This document shows, one piece after another, positions 31,843-41,679 of a stretch of DNA of 64,000 nt. Position numbers and translations under genes: made by a program. The notes under the pieces were generated by a model that worked only from the letters and a program-made list of their open reading frames with translations, made no database searches and was not told where the DNA came from. Position 1 is the stretch's first letter, and the number at the start of each line of letters is the position of its first letter. The DNA comes from Symbiodinium kawagutii (lineage: Eukaryota > Sar > Dinophyceae > Suessiales > Symbiodiniaceae): positions 1 to 64,000 of the forward strand of contig VSDK01007138.1 of the NCBI GenBank assembly GCA_009767595.1, given 5' to 3'.

Positions 31843-31925
31843 CTGGTTGGTGGTTGAAACAGTTTTGAATCTTCCCTGGTATTTGCGATGCAAACATTTT
31901 TCAAAGAGCTTGGAGCCACCAACCA
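31843..31925. repeat. Family B element, right end mutated
   Basis: Left CTGGTTGGTGGTTGAAACAG, right GGAGCCACCAACCATG, where the terminal AG has become AT. The upstream flank is coding-like (RPRWPQLEADIVAFPDYQF), but I could not find an in-phase continuation. Confidence 0.65.
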
Positions 31926-31956
31926 TGATCATCCTTTGCGGAAAGACTCATAAAGC

Positions 31957-32072
31957 TGTGGGTCAGTTCACCCTGTACCCCTGGTTCCCCTATCATTAAC
32001 CATTGTATTCCCTATGAAATTGTTGCTTCTTGTCCCTTAATTGGTTGGTTAATATTGATCCATGGCCATATA
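31957..32072. repeat. Family C element
   Basis: CTGTGGGTCAGTTCACCCTG on the left; interior CCCCTGGTTCCCCTATCATT; right TTGATCCATGGCCATATAG. Confidence 0.65.
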
Positions 32073-32159
32073 GTCAGTATATCCCCTATCATTGTTGGCT
32101 ATTATCCCCTATGATTAACCATTAATCAGCTAGAAATCACCATTGGTAGCTATAAATCA

Positions 32160-32285
32160 CCAAGTTGACCCAATCCTCCGTGCACCTTCGTTCGACAGCT
32201 GTGCCTGGGAAGATGTTCAACTCCAGTGGGCCAGCTACTTGGATGTGCAGGGAACTGAGTTCGAGGAAGGGTTCACCATGGTTAG
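32160..32285 (+). CDS. Exon-like island
   Basis: The frame reads APSFDSCAWEDVQLQWASYL then DVQGTEFEEGFTM with a coding-like composition. Boundaries and product unknown. Confidence 0.3.
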
Positions 32286-33239
32286 TTCAGGGTCCATCCA
32301 GCCACAGAGTGGTAGGTTTACAGCCCACCTAAGTCTAGTTATATCTACTATGCCCTGCTTAGAACCGAAGTTACCAAAGTGAGGGGTACCATTCAGTATA
32401 TGTTTCACAAGCATGATCCTTTGGCAGCCTGTGGAGGACCTGGAAAAGTTTGATATCTACAGGGAGGTTCAGTGGAACCTTCGCGAGCGTCTCAAGCTGA
32501 CGCGGGAGGAGCCTCCTTAATGACGACCGTGCGGGACCATACTTGGTGGTACCTAAGAACCCTCCAAGCTGATAGCCATTGTTTGAATGGAAAGTCACCA
32601 GTTCTAGCGGGTTCACATTTTTTTTGGACATAGCCCCCATATCAATAGAGAATTTTGGTTGGTAAGGATTGGTCATCCAGATTTATCATTCATCAGGATT
32701 GTTGATAATGATGCTTGGTAGTGGTCAATGGTGGAAAAGGCCAGTTGTTTTGGGATGATTTTTGACAGATTTATCCAGCAATCGTGTGGTCCATTCGTAA
32801 ACAGTCGACTCCGAAACTGCATTTGTTTTAATTGTTCAAACAGCGGATGACGTTGAGTTGGTTATGCAACTTGGGGGGGATGAGTTCTGGATTCTGGGTT
32901 TTGGATGGTTTTGGATTCTTATGTTAATGATGGTAATAATGGAACCCATGCAGTTAAAAGTTATAAGTTAAAGTGATAGATTGGTGATTTGCCGAGTCAA
33001 GAAACTAGTTGTATGCAAAGACTGCTAGCTACCCTAGTTATGTTCACAAATAATTCAGCCAAGTAGGAGAAGTGTCAAGGGAAGTATCAACCCATAAGCC
33101 TCAGAATTGATCAGGTTTTCCATAGTGAACTGACCATATAAGTCAACAGTCCTTGATATGTGATCATCATTCATCAGCTGGTAGGACTTGGTAGGTATAT
33201 ATGGTACCGTGTTCCGTGTTCCCACCCCCCCCCCGTGGC

Positions 33240-33890
33240 AAGGAAAAACAGGGTCTATTTGGGAAACGAAAAATGCTGACAGTACAAGGGATTTGGGTTT
33301 CTTTAACGAAAAAATGGTGACAGTACGAGGGATTTTGGCCTATTCCAATGGAAATTGGTGACAGTACAAGGGATTCTAGCCCCTTATGCCTAAAATTGGT
33401 GACAGCACAAGGGATTCTAGCCCCTTATCCCTAAAATTGGTGATAGTACAAGGGATTCTAGCCCCTCATGCCTAAAATTGGTGACAGTACAAGGGGTTCT
33501 AGCCCCTTATCCCTAAAATTGGTGACAGTACAAGAGATTCTAGCCCCTTATGCTTAAAATTGGTGACAGTACAAGGGATTCTAGCCCCTTATGCCTAAAA
33601 TTGGTGACAGTACAACGGATTCTGCCCTATTTAGCTTAAATTTGGTGACAGTACAACGGATTCTGTCTTATTTAGCTTAAAATTGGTGACAGTACAAGGG
33701 ATGCAAGGGATTCTGCCGTATTCCGCTCAAAAATGGTGACAGTACAAGGGATTTTGTCCTATTTAGCTTAAAATTGGTGACAGTACAAGGGATTTTGCCC
33801 TATTTAGCTTAAAATTGGTGACAATACAAGGGATTCTGCTCTATTTAGCTTAAATTTGATGACAATACAACGGATTCTTTGAGCGGACCC
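33240..33890 (+). repeat. 41-bp minisatellite array, + orientation
   Basis: About fifteen units of the pattern GGTGACAGTACAAGGGATTC + TAGCCCCTTATGCCTAAAATT follow at 41-base steps, starting after GTCTATTTGGG. Units drift from one subtype (TAGCCCC) to another (TGCCCTATTTAGC) along the array. The right flank GACCCTCTTGTTTTTTAATT also borders the inverted arrays at 41.7-42.7 kb. Confidence 0.9.
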
Positions 33891-33942
33891 TCTTGTTTTT
33901 TAATTAAAAACAAGTATTTAATTCTTTTAATTCTTTCAATTC

Positions 33943-35199
33943 CAAAAGAGAGAGGCAGTAAAGGACATCGAGAGGCGTGAAACTCCACTACCTGAAAGTG
34001 TCCGAGAAGACTGTTTCTCCCCAAGGAACGCTTCGTTCACTCTACATCCATCGGCTGCCCAATGGTTATCTGGAAGTACTTCAGTTGGGGCTACTTCCAA
34101 GGCCGCCGGGATCGCTCCGATCCGATCATCACCATCGCAGGAGAAAGATGCCGGTAGTGAATCAAAACCTGCCCCACCTGCTGGTAGAGCAGTACCCATC
34201 AGCCCGCCAATACAGAAGAGGGACCCACAACCCGGACAAACGCCAAAATCACCCTCTGCCAGGCATTCAGCACACGATTCAGGTACGCAGACTGAGCGCT
34301 CCGCTCAAGCCGGGCACTACACCTTCGACGAGGGAGAGGTTGACTATGGCACTGACGGCGATGAGGTTGATGAGAGGACCGAAGAAGAAAAGGCCGCTGA
34401 CGAGGAGCTCCTCGAGCAGACAAGGAAGCACATGGAAATGTTCCTCAACGCACCGGATGAACTCAAACGGAAATTGAGGACGTCAGCTTGGCTCGATGAT
34501 AAAAAATACTACGCAGATCTGCGTGAAGGGTTCTCTCGACGGGAAGCTGGAAAGATGCAGAAAGCTCGTCGTCGAGCAGCCATACACCAGGCAGGCATCA
34601 TAGGGCAGGAGAAGGTGAACTTCGACGACCTCCCGAAGTCGTTCTTCCAGCCGAAAGCCCGGACATTGAAACCAGGCTGGTATGAGCAGAAGGAAGAAGA
34701 AAGGAAGGAGAGACAAGCGAAGAAGCGATCCGCTTCCCAACCACAAGGGAAGGGCAAGTGGGCTCGAGGGCAGGACGATTACCAAGAGGACCGAGCATGG
34801 CGCCAACCCTGGCAGAATTGGCAAGAGTCATCAACGAGCTGGTCAAATTGGTCAAGCTGGTCCGACTGGGGAGCAGCTCCTGCTCAGCAATATGACTCTT
34901 CCGGCAGGAACCAGTCTAGAGCCCGCTCTTCATGGGAGGCAGCTCCTGCCACTACAGCCACAAGTTCAGCGGCGAGTGCCACGCAGCCACCCCAGCCATG
35001 GGACAGCCAGCCACCGCCAAACAGCCGGTCATTCCGCCAAAGGCAAACCAAGACCAAGACAGCAATCCAAAGCAGGCACCGCCGGCTCCACCAATGCCAA
35101 GTCGATTTCCAGATGAAGAGAGCTGGGGAAATTGGAAAGCACAGCGGTGAAGCAATGGGTTGCTCCAATCCCGATGCAGGCATGACGCTCAGTGACTGA
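33943..35199 (+). CDS. Long Pro/Ser/Lys-rich coding region, likely exon, frame-broken
   Basis: A frame without stops runs from about 33943 to 35199 (near 418 codons) without an obvious ATG at its start. It begins KREAVKDIERRETPLPESVR, passes a Ser/Pro/Gln region and an acidic part (DEGEVDYGTDGDEVDERTEE). A conserved-looking block follows (LNAPDELKRKLRTSAWLDDK, YYADLREGFSRREAGKMQKA, LKPGWYEQKEEERKERQAKK), then Trp/Gln/Ser repeats (WQNWQESSTSWSNW). Near 35,030 the likely reading shifts to the frame giving NPKQAPPAPPMPSRFPDEES and WGNWKAQR before a stop near 35150. It directly abuts the minisatellite array. Could be a host exon or a retroelement gag-like protein. Confidence 0.5.
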   Translation, partial: QKREAVKDIERRETPLPESVREDCFSPRNASFTLHPSAAQWLSGSTSVGATSKAAGIAPIRSSPSQEKDAGSESKPAPPAGRAVPISPPIQKRDPQPGQTPKSPSARHSAHDSGTQTERSAQAGHYTFDEGEVDYGTDGDEVDERTEEEKAADEELLEQTRKHMEMFLNAPDELKRKLRTSAWLDDKKYYADLREGFSRREAGKMQKARRRAAIHQAGIIGQEKVNFDDLPKSFFQPKARTLKPGWYEQKEEERKERQAKKRSASQPQGKGKWARGQDDYQEDRAWRQPWQNWQESSTSWSNWSSWSDWGAAPAQQYDSSGRNQSRARSSWEAAPATTATSSAASATQPPQPWDSQPPPNSRSFRQRQTKTKTAIQSRHRRLHQCQVDFQMKRAGEIGKHSGEAMGCSNPDAGMTLSD

Positions 35200-35380
35200 T
35201 GAATCAGCGAACTACAGCCTGGACGTGAGAGGACGATGACATCTCTCAGTGTACAGGATCGCTAATTTTCCGGTGGCTTAATTAATTTCACCACTTTCGT
35301 GAGCCTAGCAGAAAAGGCCGTACCCACTGGTGCCTTCTGTTGTGTAAGCGCATCTCTTTTTCTAATTGGAGTGGTTTCTT

Positions 35381-35772
35381 AACGGGATTGTGCCGACTGA
35401 AAACAGCTGGCATAGTTTCAGGTGTTGGATGGTGAGCTCCTTACCAGTAGCCATGCCCCACCTGACAAAAATGAGTCACTGCTCCGTATGCTTGCACGTT
35501 TTGGCAGCATGGCTAACTCGCTGGTTTGGTAAAACGTAGGGTTAGCTCTTTGGGAACACGTGACTTGGCTCAAGTTTTTGAGCATGTGCACCCACTTCTT
35601 TTGTTAACCTTCCCACCCACCCTGGGATTGTGCCGACTGAAAGCAGCTGGCATAGCTTCAGGTGTTGGATGGTGAGCTCCTTACCAGTAGCCATGCCCCA
35701 CCTGACAAAAAGGAGTCACTGCTCCGTATGCTTGCACGTTTTGGTAGCATGGCTAACTCGCTGGTTTGGCTA
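35381..35772. repeat. Direct duplication of about 147 bp, 244 bases apart
   Basis: GGGATTGTGCCGACTGAAA starts both copies (near 35,381 and 35,625). Both run through GGTGAGCTCCTTACCAGTAG and end CATGGCTAACTCGCTGGTTT. Only a handful of differences, so it is fairly recent. Confidence 0.9.
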
Positions 35773-37264
35773 ACTGGGTTTCAGAGAGGTCAAATATTTT
35801 GAACAAATGACAAACTAGTATCGTAGACCACGGATCAGAGCTGCTGCTGAACACCGCGAGGGTTTGCATTATCAAGACACTCAAGGATTATCAAAATACA
35901 CGTGAGTTTACATCGTTATTTTGTTATCCTGGGTCATGTGAAATCTGAAAGTTGCTTTTGAAGCCAAGTTTGCATGACGTGACGATTTAAAATTCCGATG
36001 TGCTATACATGTTTACTTGACAGTCATTTTTTTTTACCCGTCACTGATCTTCGATATAGTATAGCGCAGTGGATAAATAGGAGAAAATTGCTCTTAGTAA
36101 AACATGCACGCGGTCCCTGGAGTGCCTCGAAGCTGGTGCCATTCGATTCGTTTTCCTTCACACATCGGGACTGCAAGCCGTCTGACTGCGATGAGGAGCT
36201 TCTGCTTTGAAGCAGCCTGGGCAGGCGAGGGCACAAGTTCCGACACAGGGGTCCAAAATCTGTGGCAATGCAAGCAATAGCTCAGAGTATCCAACTTCAC
36301 AAAGATGATGCATCAAACTCAGCGCCAGTTAAAGTTCATGTTGTAAGATCAATTGCAGGATTGATGTTCTCATCGAAAAGCAATTGTAGTATAATGGGTA
36401 CTGACTAAGCCATTTGTGTTATCCAACCTCTTTCTGGGCCATTGAAAGAAATATGTATATATTAATTAATTGTCATGTTGTGTGTTTCCCTTTGAGGACC
36501 AAGCACCACGGAAATTGAAGCCAACGCTTTGTTTTGCTGTCCATCTGGATGCTGCACAGTGAATGACTTCAAGCACGGGGCATTGCACTTGGTCTAGTAC
36601 ATTTAGCATTGCTGGGACTCCAAGCATTGGATTTAGAGTTGGACCGGTGGATCTGATCTCCAAAAGAATCCAGTTTTCATCCGTTTTACTCAGATTGTAT
36701 TTACTGGTTCAACAGGATGCAAACTATGCTGTGCGATTTGGAAAGGCATGGATGATATCAACATCATAATAGTTATTTTGTATATTACAATGTTCAAAAT
36801 GCATGTACATACCAGCCAGCACGCAAGCATGTGCTTACAAATTGATCAGAACTTGATAAAATCTGAGAGTCTCACTTTGCTTGGTCAAGAGAAGCTGGAA
36901 GTTTCAAGAACTCATCCGTTGCGGCAATCGACACAAGGGTTTTCCACTTCAGATCCTGGGTCTGCAACACATCCACATGATATACATGGTTTAAGTAACA
37001 ATGCATGCACGAAGTATGCAAGCGTCACAGTGTGGTGTGTTAATTTAAATCATGTATGACATGTAACAAGGAACATGGAGATGCAAACACAAAGGCCTCA
37101 ACATCATCATAATTATGAGCTGGTCGATGCTTCTTACGTTGGCTCCAAGGTTGCATTTATTGTGGTTTGTGTGTGTGTGTCTATCTAGTGTAGCAGTATG
37201 AAAATATAATTACTTTGCTTCGAGTGATCCCCACCACGACATATAAATGTGTATATTCTGAAAC

Positions 37265-37335
37265 TCTTTCTGGCATTCTGTTTGGCATTCCTTCTGACAT
37301 GCTTTCTGACATCTCTTCTGACATTCTTTCTGACG
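37265..37335. repeat. 12-bp TTCTGACATTCT tandem repeat
   Basis: About six drifting units. On the minus strand they encode SEEMSESMSEGM-like four-residue repeats. Confidence 0.7.
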
Positions 37336-37348
37336 TTCTATCCTCGCG

Positions 37349-37590
37349 GTTGAGGTCCGGCAGCGAACACTGGTCGGGGATGGTCGTAGTTGAGGTCCGG
37401 CAGCGAGCAGTGGGCGGGGATGGTCGTAGTTGAGGTCCGGCAGCGAGCACTGGGCGGGGATGGTCGTAGCTGAGGTCCGGCAGCGAACATTGGGTGAGGA
37501 CCCTCGTAGGTGCGCCTAGGCAAGCAACACTGGGTAGCGATCTTCTTAGTTGCCATCCGGCGAGTACAAGTGGCGGAGACCAAGACAAGT
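37349..37590. repeat. 40-bp minisatellite, six units
   Basis: Units start GTTGAGGTCCGGCAGCGA at 37349, 37389, 37429 and 37469, with diverged units at 37509 and 37549. A (GGA)n tract of about 45 bases follows at 37,600-37,646. Confidence 0.85.
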
Positions 37591-37796
37591 ATGGCGACAA
37601 GAGGAGGAGGAGGAGGAGGAGGAGGAGGAGGAGGAGGAGGAGGACGAGAAGACGTGGAGGATGAGGAGTCAATTTTGTTAAAATCTAACAACCCTCACCT
37701 GGCAGGTGGGGAAAAAATATTGTATATAATACACGCAGCCATGCAAATAGCATTGACAAACTACCCTGGGTACTTACCAACCATTACACCATCAAC

Positions 37797-38939
37797 CAGC
37801 TTCCACTGACCAGCCAACGCAATGTGCAAATCTAGATACTCGTGCTTCCTTCTCTTCAGCTTTCCTTTTTGGGTCGGCTTCTTTTGGTTTCCTAGGTGGT
37901 TGCTCAGGTGTCTCAGCCTCCTTTGCTTCATCCTTCTTTGCTTTATCCTCCTTTGCTTCACCCTTCTTTTCTTTATCCTTCTTTGCTTCATCGTCCTTCG
38001 GTTCATCCTCCTTTGGTTCATCCTTCGTTGGTTCATCAGGTTCAGGTTCATCATTGTTTGGTTCCTTCAGTTCATCCTGCTGTGTGTTTGCATCATTTGT
38101 TGCTTTAAGTGGTCCGGAACTTCCACTCGGTTCATGATTTCCCTCGTGCTCAACTGGTTTTGCATCCCTTTACATCCTCCACGGCCTCTGCTGTTGGCTC
38201 AGCGGTGCCCACTTGCTCTGCAGCATCTGGACCAGACAAAGCTTTGGACTTGCGAGACTTCTTTGCTTTCTTTCCGCCACTGCATGGACTGGCTTCTGCT
38301 AGACGCCGGATCTTTCCAAGCTTTGAACTCTTTCTCATCAATCTAGGCATCTTTGCTCTGGGGGATGTTGTGACATCTGGTGCACCAGTGGCCTCATCCT
38401 TTTGATCTTCACCATCTGGTTGAACAGAATCATAGGATTCATTTTGGATATCCACAACCTCTACATTCTGTGCGTTCTTCTCTGTATCCTCTGGTGGCTT
38501 ATCATCACTTAGTGGATTTACATCCATTGATGATTTCTTTCCCCTACCACGTCCACGGCGCGTCCCTGTCCACGTCCACGGGCACGCTTCTTCTCCTCTT
38601 TAGCTTCCTCCTCTTCAAGTTGCTCGGCGAGTGCATTGTCAGGATCCTCTTCGGCCTCCTTTCGCACTTGCCTGAGAACTGCTTGTGCCAATGCCGATGC
38701 CAATGCCGAGAGCTCAGGGGACCTGGCTGACAGATATTCCGGGGTCGTGTCTTCATCTCGTGGGTGGTTTGATTACCTTTGATTATCGGAGAGTTGGTGG
38801 GTTAAGTATGATATTTTCATATCGTGGAGAGTGGGTGAAACCACCAACCAGTCATAGATTCATAGATAGTGTGGAATGTGTGGATGAGCTTCTCAAAGCA
38901 ATTTGACCAGGTGACGCTTTGATTTGGTTGGATCTCCAT
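37797..38939 (-). CDS. Charged Lys/Glu/Pro-rich protein gene with a family B intron
   Basis: Exon 1 (38939-38849) begins ATG and reads MEIQPNQSVTWSNCFEKLIH TFHTIYESMT in two blocks. Intron 38848-38757 (92 nt, GTTGGTGGTTT...CACGAG) is a family B element. Exon 2 begins in matching phase with DEDTTPEYLSARSPELSALA, then an Ala/Glu helix, RGRG repeats, KKAKKSRKSK and a long DEPKEDEPKDDEAKKD-type tail. Two frame breaks occur in exon 2: one base missing near 38,560 (CGCGCCG) and one extra G near 38,155 (AAGGG). They cancel, so the ends share a frame. Exon 2 probably ends at 37797 (GCTG/GTTGATGG), where another element-like start appears. The product looks nuclear and disordered; no family recognised. 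Confidence 0.55.
38757..38851. repeat. Family B element acting as intron
   Basis: On the minus strand it starts CTGGTTGGTGGTTTCACCCA and ends AATCAAACCACCCACGAG. GT lies two bases inside the left repeat and AG closes the right end. It separates two coding-like exons in phase. Confidence 0.75.
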
Positions 38940-39976
38940 GAGTGGCTGCGCCCAAAGTGTGCGCTGTACAGTGCCTGTGTCCGTTCAGTACGCATTGCCT
39001 CAGAGAAGCCCTTGGTGTTGGTTGGTTGGTTGCTTTTGGATGGTGCTGCTTCATGCCGGTGGGAGGTTGCTGTGTTTTTAAGCACGAACTCTGGGTTCCA
39101 TTTACCCACTAACTTTGGTTTTTAGCTTTTTGGGATATGATTGATTTACCAATATAGCCACTAAACATATGTTTGTAGCAAGGGATCTATGAGCCACCAA
39201 GAACTTCTGAGGCTTTGCATTGCTACTTGGCTAGGTGATGTGATGTTCCAGACTTGATGTTTCGACATGAAGCACATGTGGAAGAGTGGGAACCGTTTCT
39301 AGTGCAGCCCCATATATTTCAGAACGCTCGCTTGTGCATGCATAGCTCTAGACACTTAGGGTGTTTTCCGACAAATCTTGCACATCTGGATGGATGATGA
39401 TTGATTGACATTATCCAAGACCATTGATCATAGAGTAAAGTTGAAGCAGGCTGGTCAAGTGGCATGGGCAGCTTGAAGGCCCTTGATCAGGACACTGTGC
39501 CAAGAGATGTGTCAGCTGGCACGCTCCATGGCGGCATCTGTTGATGCTCGTGTTTCCAAACTGGGGGGGGGGAAAACAGCATATATGTCGTAGTCTATAT
39601 GTCATGTACACTGAGTAGCGGCATGGTGAACAATCTGCGAATACATCGTGAACTTTTTGAAGTACGATCCGATGAATTTCCCACTGGTTTTGGAAACACG
39701 CCAAGATGGGGATCAGTTTTTTTGTGACCCGTTCCGTGATTGTCATGTTGTGTCGTCAGCCGCAAAGGCATGCTGAACGTAAAACTTCTGTGCCACCTGA
39801 TTTCGAACGTTTAAAAGCTTCAAAAGCGGAGTCGTGAATTTTTCATATTCGATATCATGTTAGATCCGTAAAATTGACCCCCCATATATGGTGGTGAACC
39901 ACGGGCTATTTAAGGTAAACTGGGGGGTGGTTTATGAATGTGGACCTACCATTAGTATCAACATGTCATCGTTAAA

Positions 39977-40330
39977 TCAGGTGGCCCAATGCTCGCAGGC
40001 TAACGTAATGAAGTGAAAACATGACCGAGGAAGTTTCCGCATGCGCCGTGAATTTCTGTGACACAAATAGTGGAAAGCTTCAAGCAGGTGCCATGTTTCT
40101 CCAGGTTCCGGCCAATCACTTAGGGGTTTCTCGAAATAGGGAACCCCACAAATGGTTGGTGTATTAGTATTTATATATCGTTATTAACAATGGATGATTT
40201 GGGGGTATCCCTATTTTGAGAAACCCCCACTTGCTCAAACACTGGCTCCCTTTGCAGATTGCTAGCAGGGACGGCGCCATTTGCAGCTGTACAGCAGGTC
40301 CAAGAGCAGAAAACCCTAGGAACAGGCACA
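39977..40330 (-). CDS. 3-prime part of a minus-strand gene with a family A intron
   Basis: Exon about 40322-40231 reads TAANGAVPASNLQREPVFEQ. The proposed intron 40230-40130 (101 nt) starts GTGGGGGTTTCTC and ends TTTCGAG, within the family A repeats. The next exon reads KPLSDWPEPGETWHLLEAFH, YLCHRNSRRMRKLPRS and stops at TGA 39979-39977. Both sides meet in phase 0. An alternative acceptor at CCTGGAG/ 15 codons further on also gives an open frame, so the exact 3-prime site is unproven. Product unknown. Confidence 0.4.
40121..40230. repeat. Family A element
   Basis: + strand: left AGGGGTTTCTCGAAATAGG, right CTATTTTGAGAAACCCCCAC. It coincides with the proposed minus-strand intron. Confidence 0.8.
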
Positions 40331-40439
40331 TAGCCATGATGTACAGTTGGTTATTGTCCAGGAAGATTTCATCAGATTTCAAGAAATGATTGGTGAAAAT
40401 GAACCATGATCCATTCCTCATGGAAATCAGCATAATGAT

Positions 40440-41560
40440 CACTCACTATGTCCTCGCATCCATGCAGATTTCCATCAATTGGTTCAGGAAGGGGGTGGTT
40501 CCGGACAGGTTAACAGTTGCAAACCCACCAACAGTCACATTTGACGGTGCCTCCAAGCCCATCCAAACCCATCCAAGCTCAAGTTTCACAGATTGCTCAC
40601 CAACCACTGGCCCTCGTGATGCCATGGCCGTTGATGATCCTTGCCGGCCCTCGAGGCCGATGAGCCTCTTGACTTGCGATAGCGTGCCATAAAACCGAAC
40701 AATTTGAAACCAAGAGTTTTCATGGTTAAGGGTACCACCATTATTGACCAAACCCATTGTGGTACGGTCCAAGTCAAACCTGGATAGTTTCCAGAACCAG
40801 TAAGGCATTCAACGCCGCGGGTTTGCAGGTGTTTTTGAGGCAACATTTGCTGGCCAGTGGGATTTAGAATTGAGCATGCAATCCGAGGCAAACTCTAGCG
40901 CTGGCACTGGGCTGTTCAGGAGCGACAACACTGAATTGTGACAGCCATGGTTTTGGCGTTTCACATATCCACATAGGTAGTCCCCGAATGTTGATGTAAC
41001 TCCCCAAGTTACCAACCTGATTGGGAAACCCTGCTTCCAACAGACCGTTCTTGACTGCAAATGCGGTGAGCATTCAAATTCATGGAAATTCGTTGGCGTC
41101 ACGTGGCAAGGTGGGCCCACCCGATGAACGCGGCAAAACTTAAAAAAGCATGAGACATAAACCCATGGTGATGCGCCCTGTTGCATGAATGTTAGGGTTC
41201 AACCTGTGTTGTTTGCCCGGTTCAGCCTGTGTTGTCAGGGTCAGGCCTGTCGACCAACCCCTCAATCCCAAAGTTCCTAAATGGAAGTCGTTGTGTGATA
41301 TAGACAAACGACCGCCAGAGATTAGACAAATTTGAAGAAGCCCGATCAAATCACGGGTTGATCCATCAGCTTCTATGTAATATTTATAAGAGTACATGTC
41401 ATACTTTTGCTTCAAAGCCATCATGGAAGCGCCTGGCGCAACGTCATTTTGGGCGTCACCATGCATGAATGCCCAACCCAGTTCTGGAGCATTGGGGTTG
41501 ACTTCGTCCATGTCTTGTTCCCCGTCCCACTCCATGATTTCCTGGGAGATGTGCCGCTTG
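40440..41560 (-). CDS. Minus-strand coding-like stretches, upstream exons unresolved
   Basis: Coding-like segments on the minus strand: 41560-41290 (MEWDGEQDMDEVNPNAPELG, YDMYSYKYYIEADGSTRDLI), about 41090-40870 (VKNGLLEAGFPNQVGNLGSY) and 40800-40446 (FDLDRTTMGLVNNGGTLNHE, YGTLSQVKRLIGLEGRQGSS). The last ends at a GTGAGT donor-like site. Different frames look natural in different places, so either introns or small indels are present. Probably one gene with the 40.3-40.0 kb exons; family not recognised. Confidence 0.35.
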
Positions 41561-41679
41561 GTTTTCCTCAGGCTTCAGCAGAGAAACCCCGGCAAATGCT
41601 GGCTATGTGAGTTTGAAAACAATTTCTTGCAATACCATTATTGATTACCATTTTCCAACGAGGCACAGGAGAGATCCTC

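Noticed and set aside
33270..33880. Regular 41-bp repeats as a CRISPR array
   Set aside because: The whole unit is repeated; there are no unique spacers, no cas genes and the context is eukaryotic.
35565..35574. TTGGCTCAAG, the last ten bases of the dinoflagellate spliced leader
   Set aside because: Only 10 of 22 bases match and the preceding bases (CACGTGAC) do not fit; similar short matches occur at 24,677 and 56,112 by chance.
36370..36430. tRNA-like TAGTATAATGGGTA motif
   Set aside because: No acceptor stem or anticodon arm could be built around it.
37181..37672. 163-aa minus-strand frame with poly-Leu
   Set aside because: It is made of the (GGA)n tract, the 40-bp and the 12-bp tandem repeats read in one phase; no independent coding sign.
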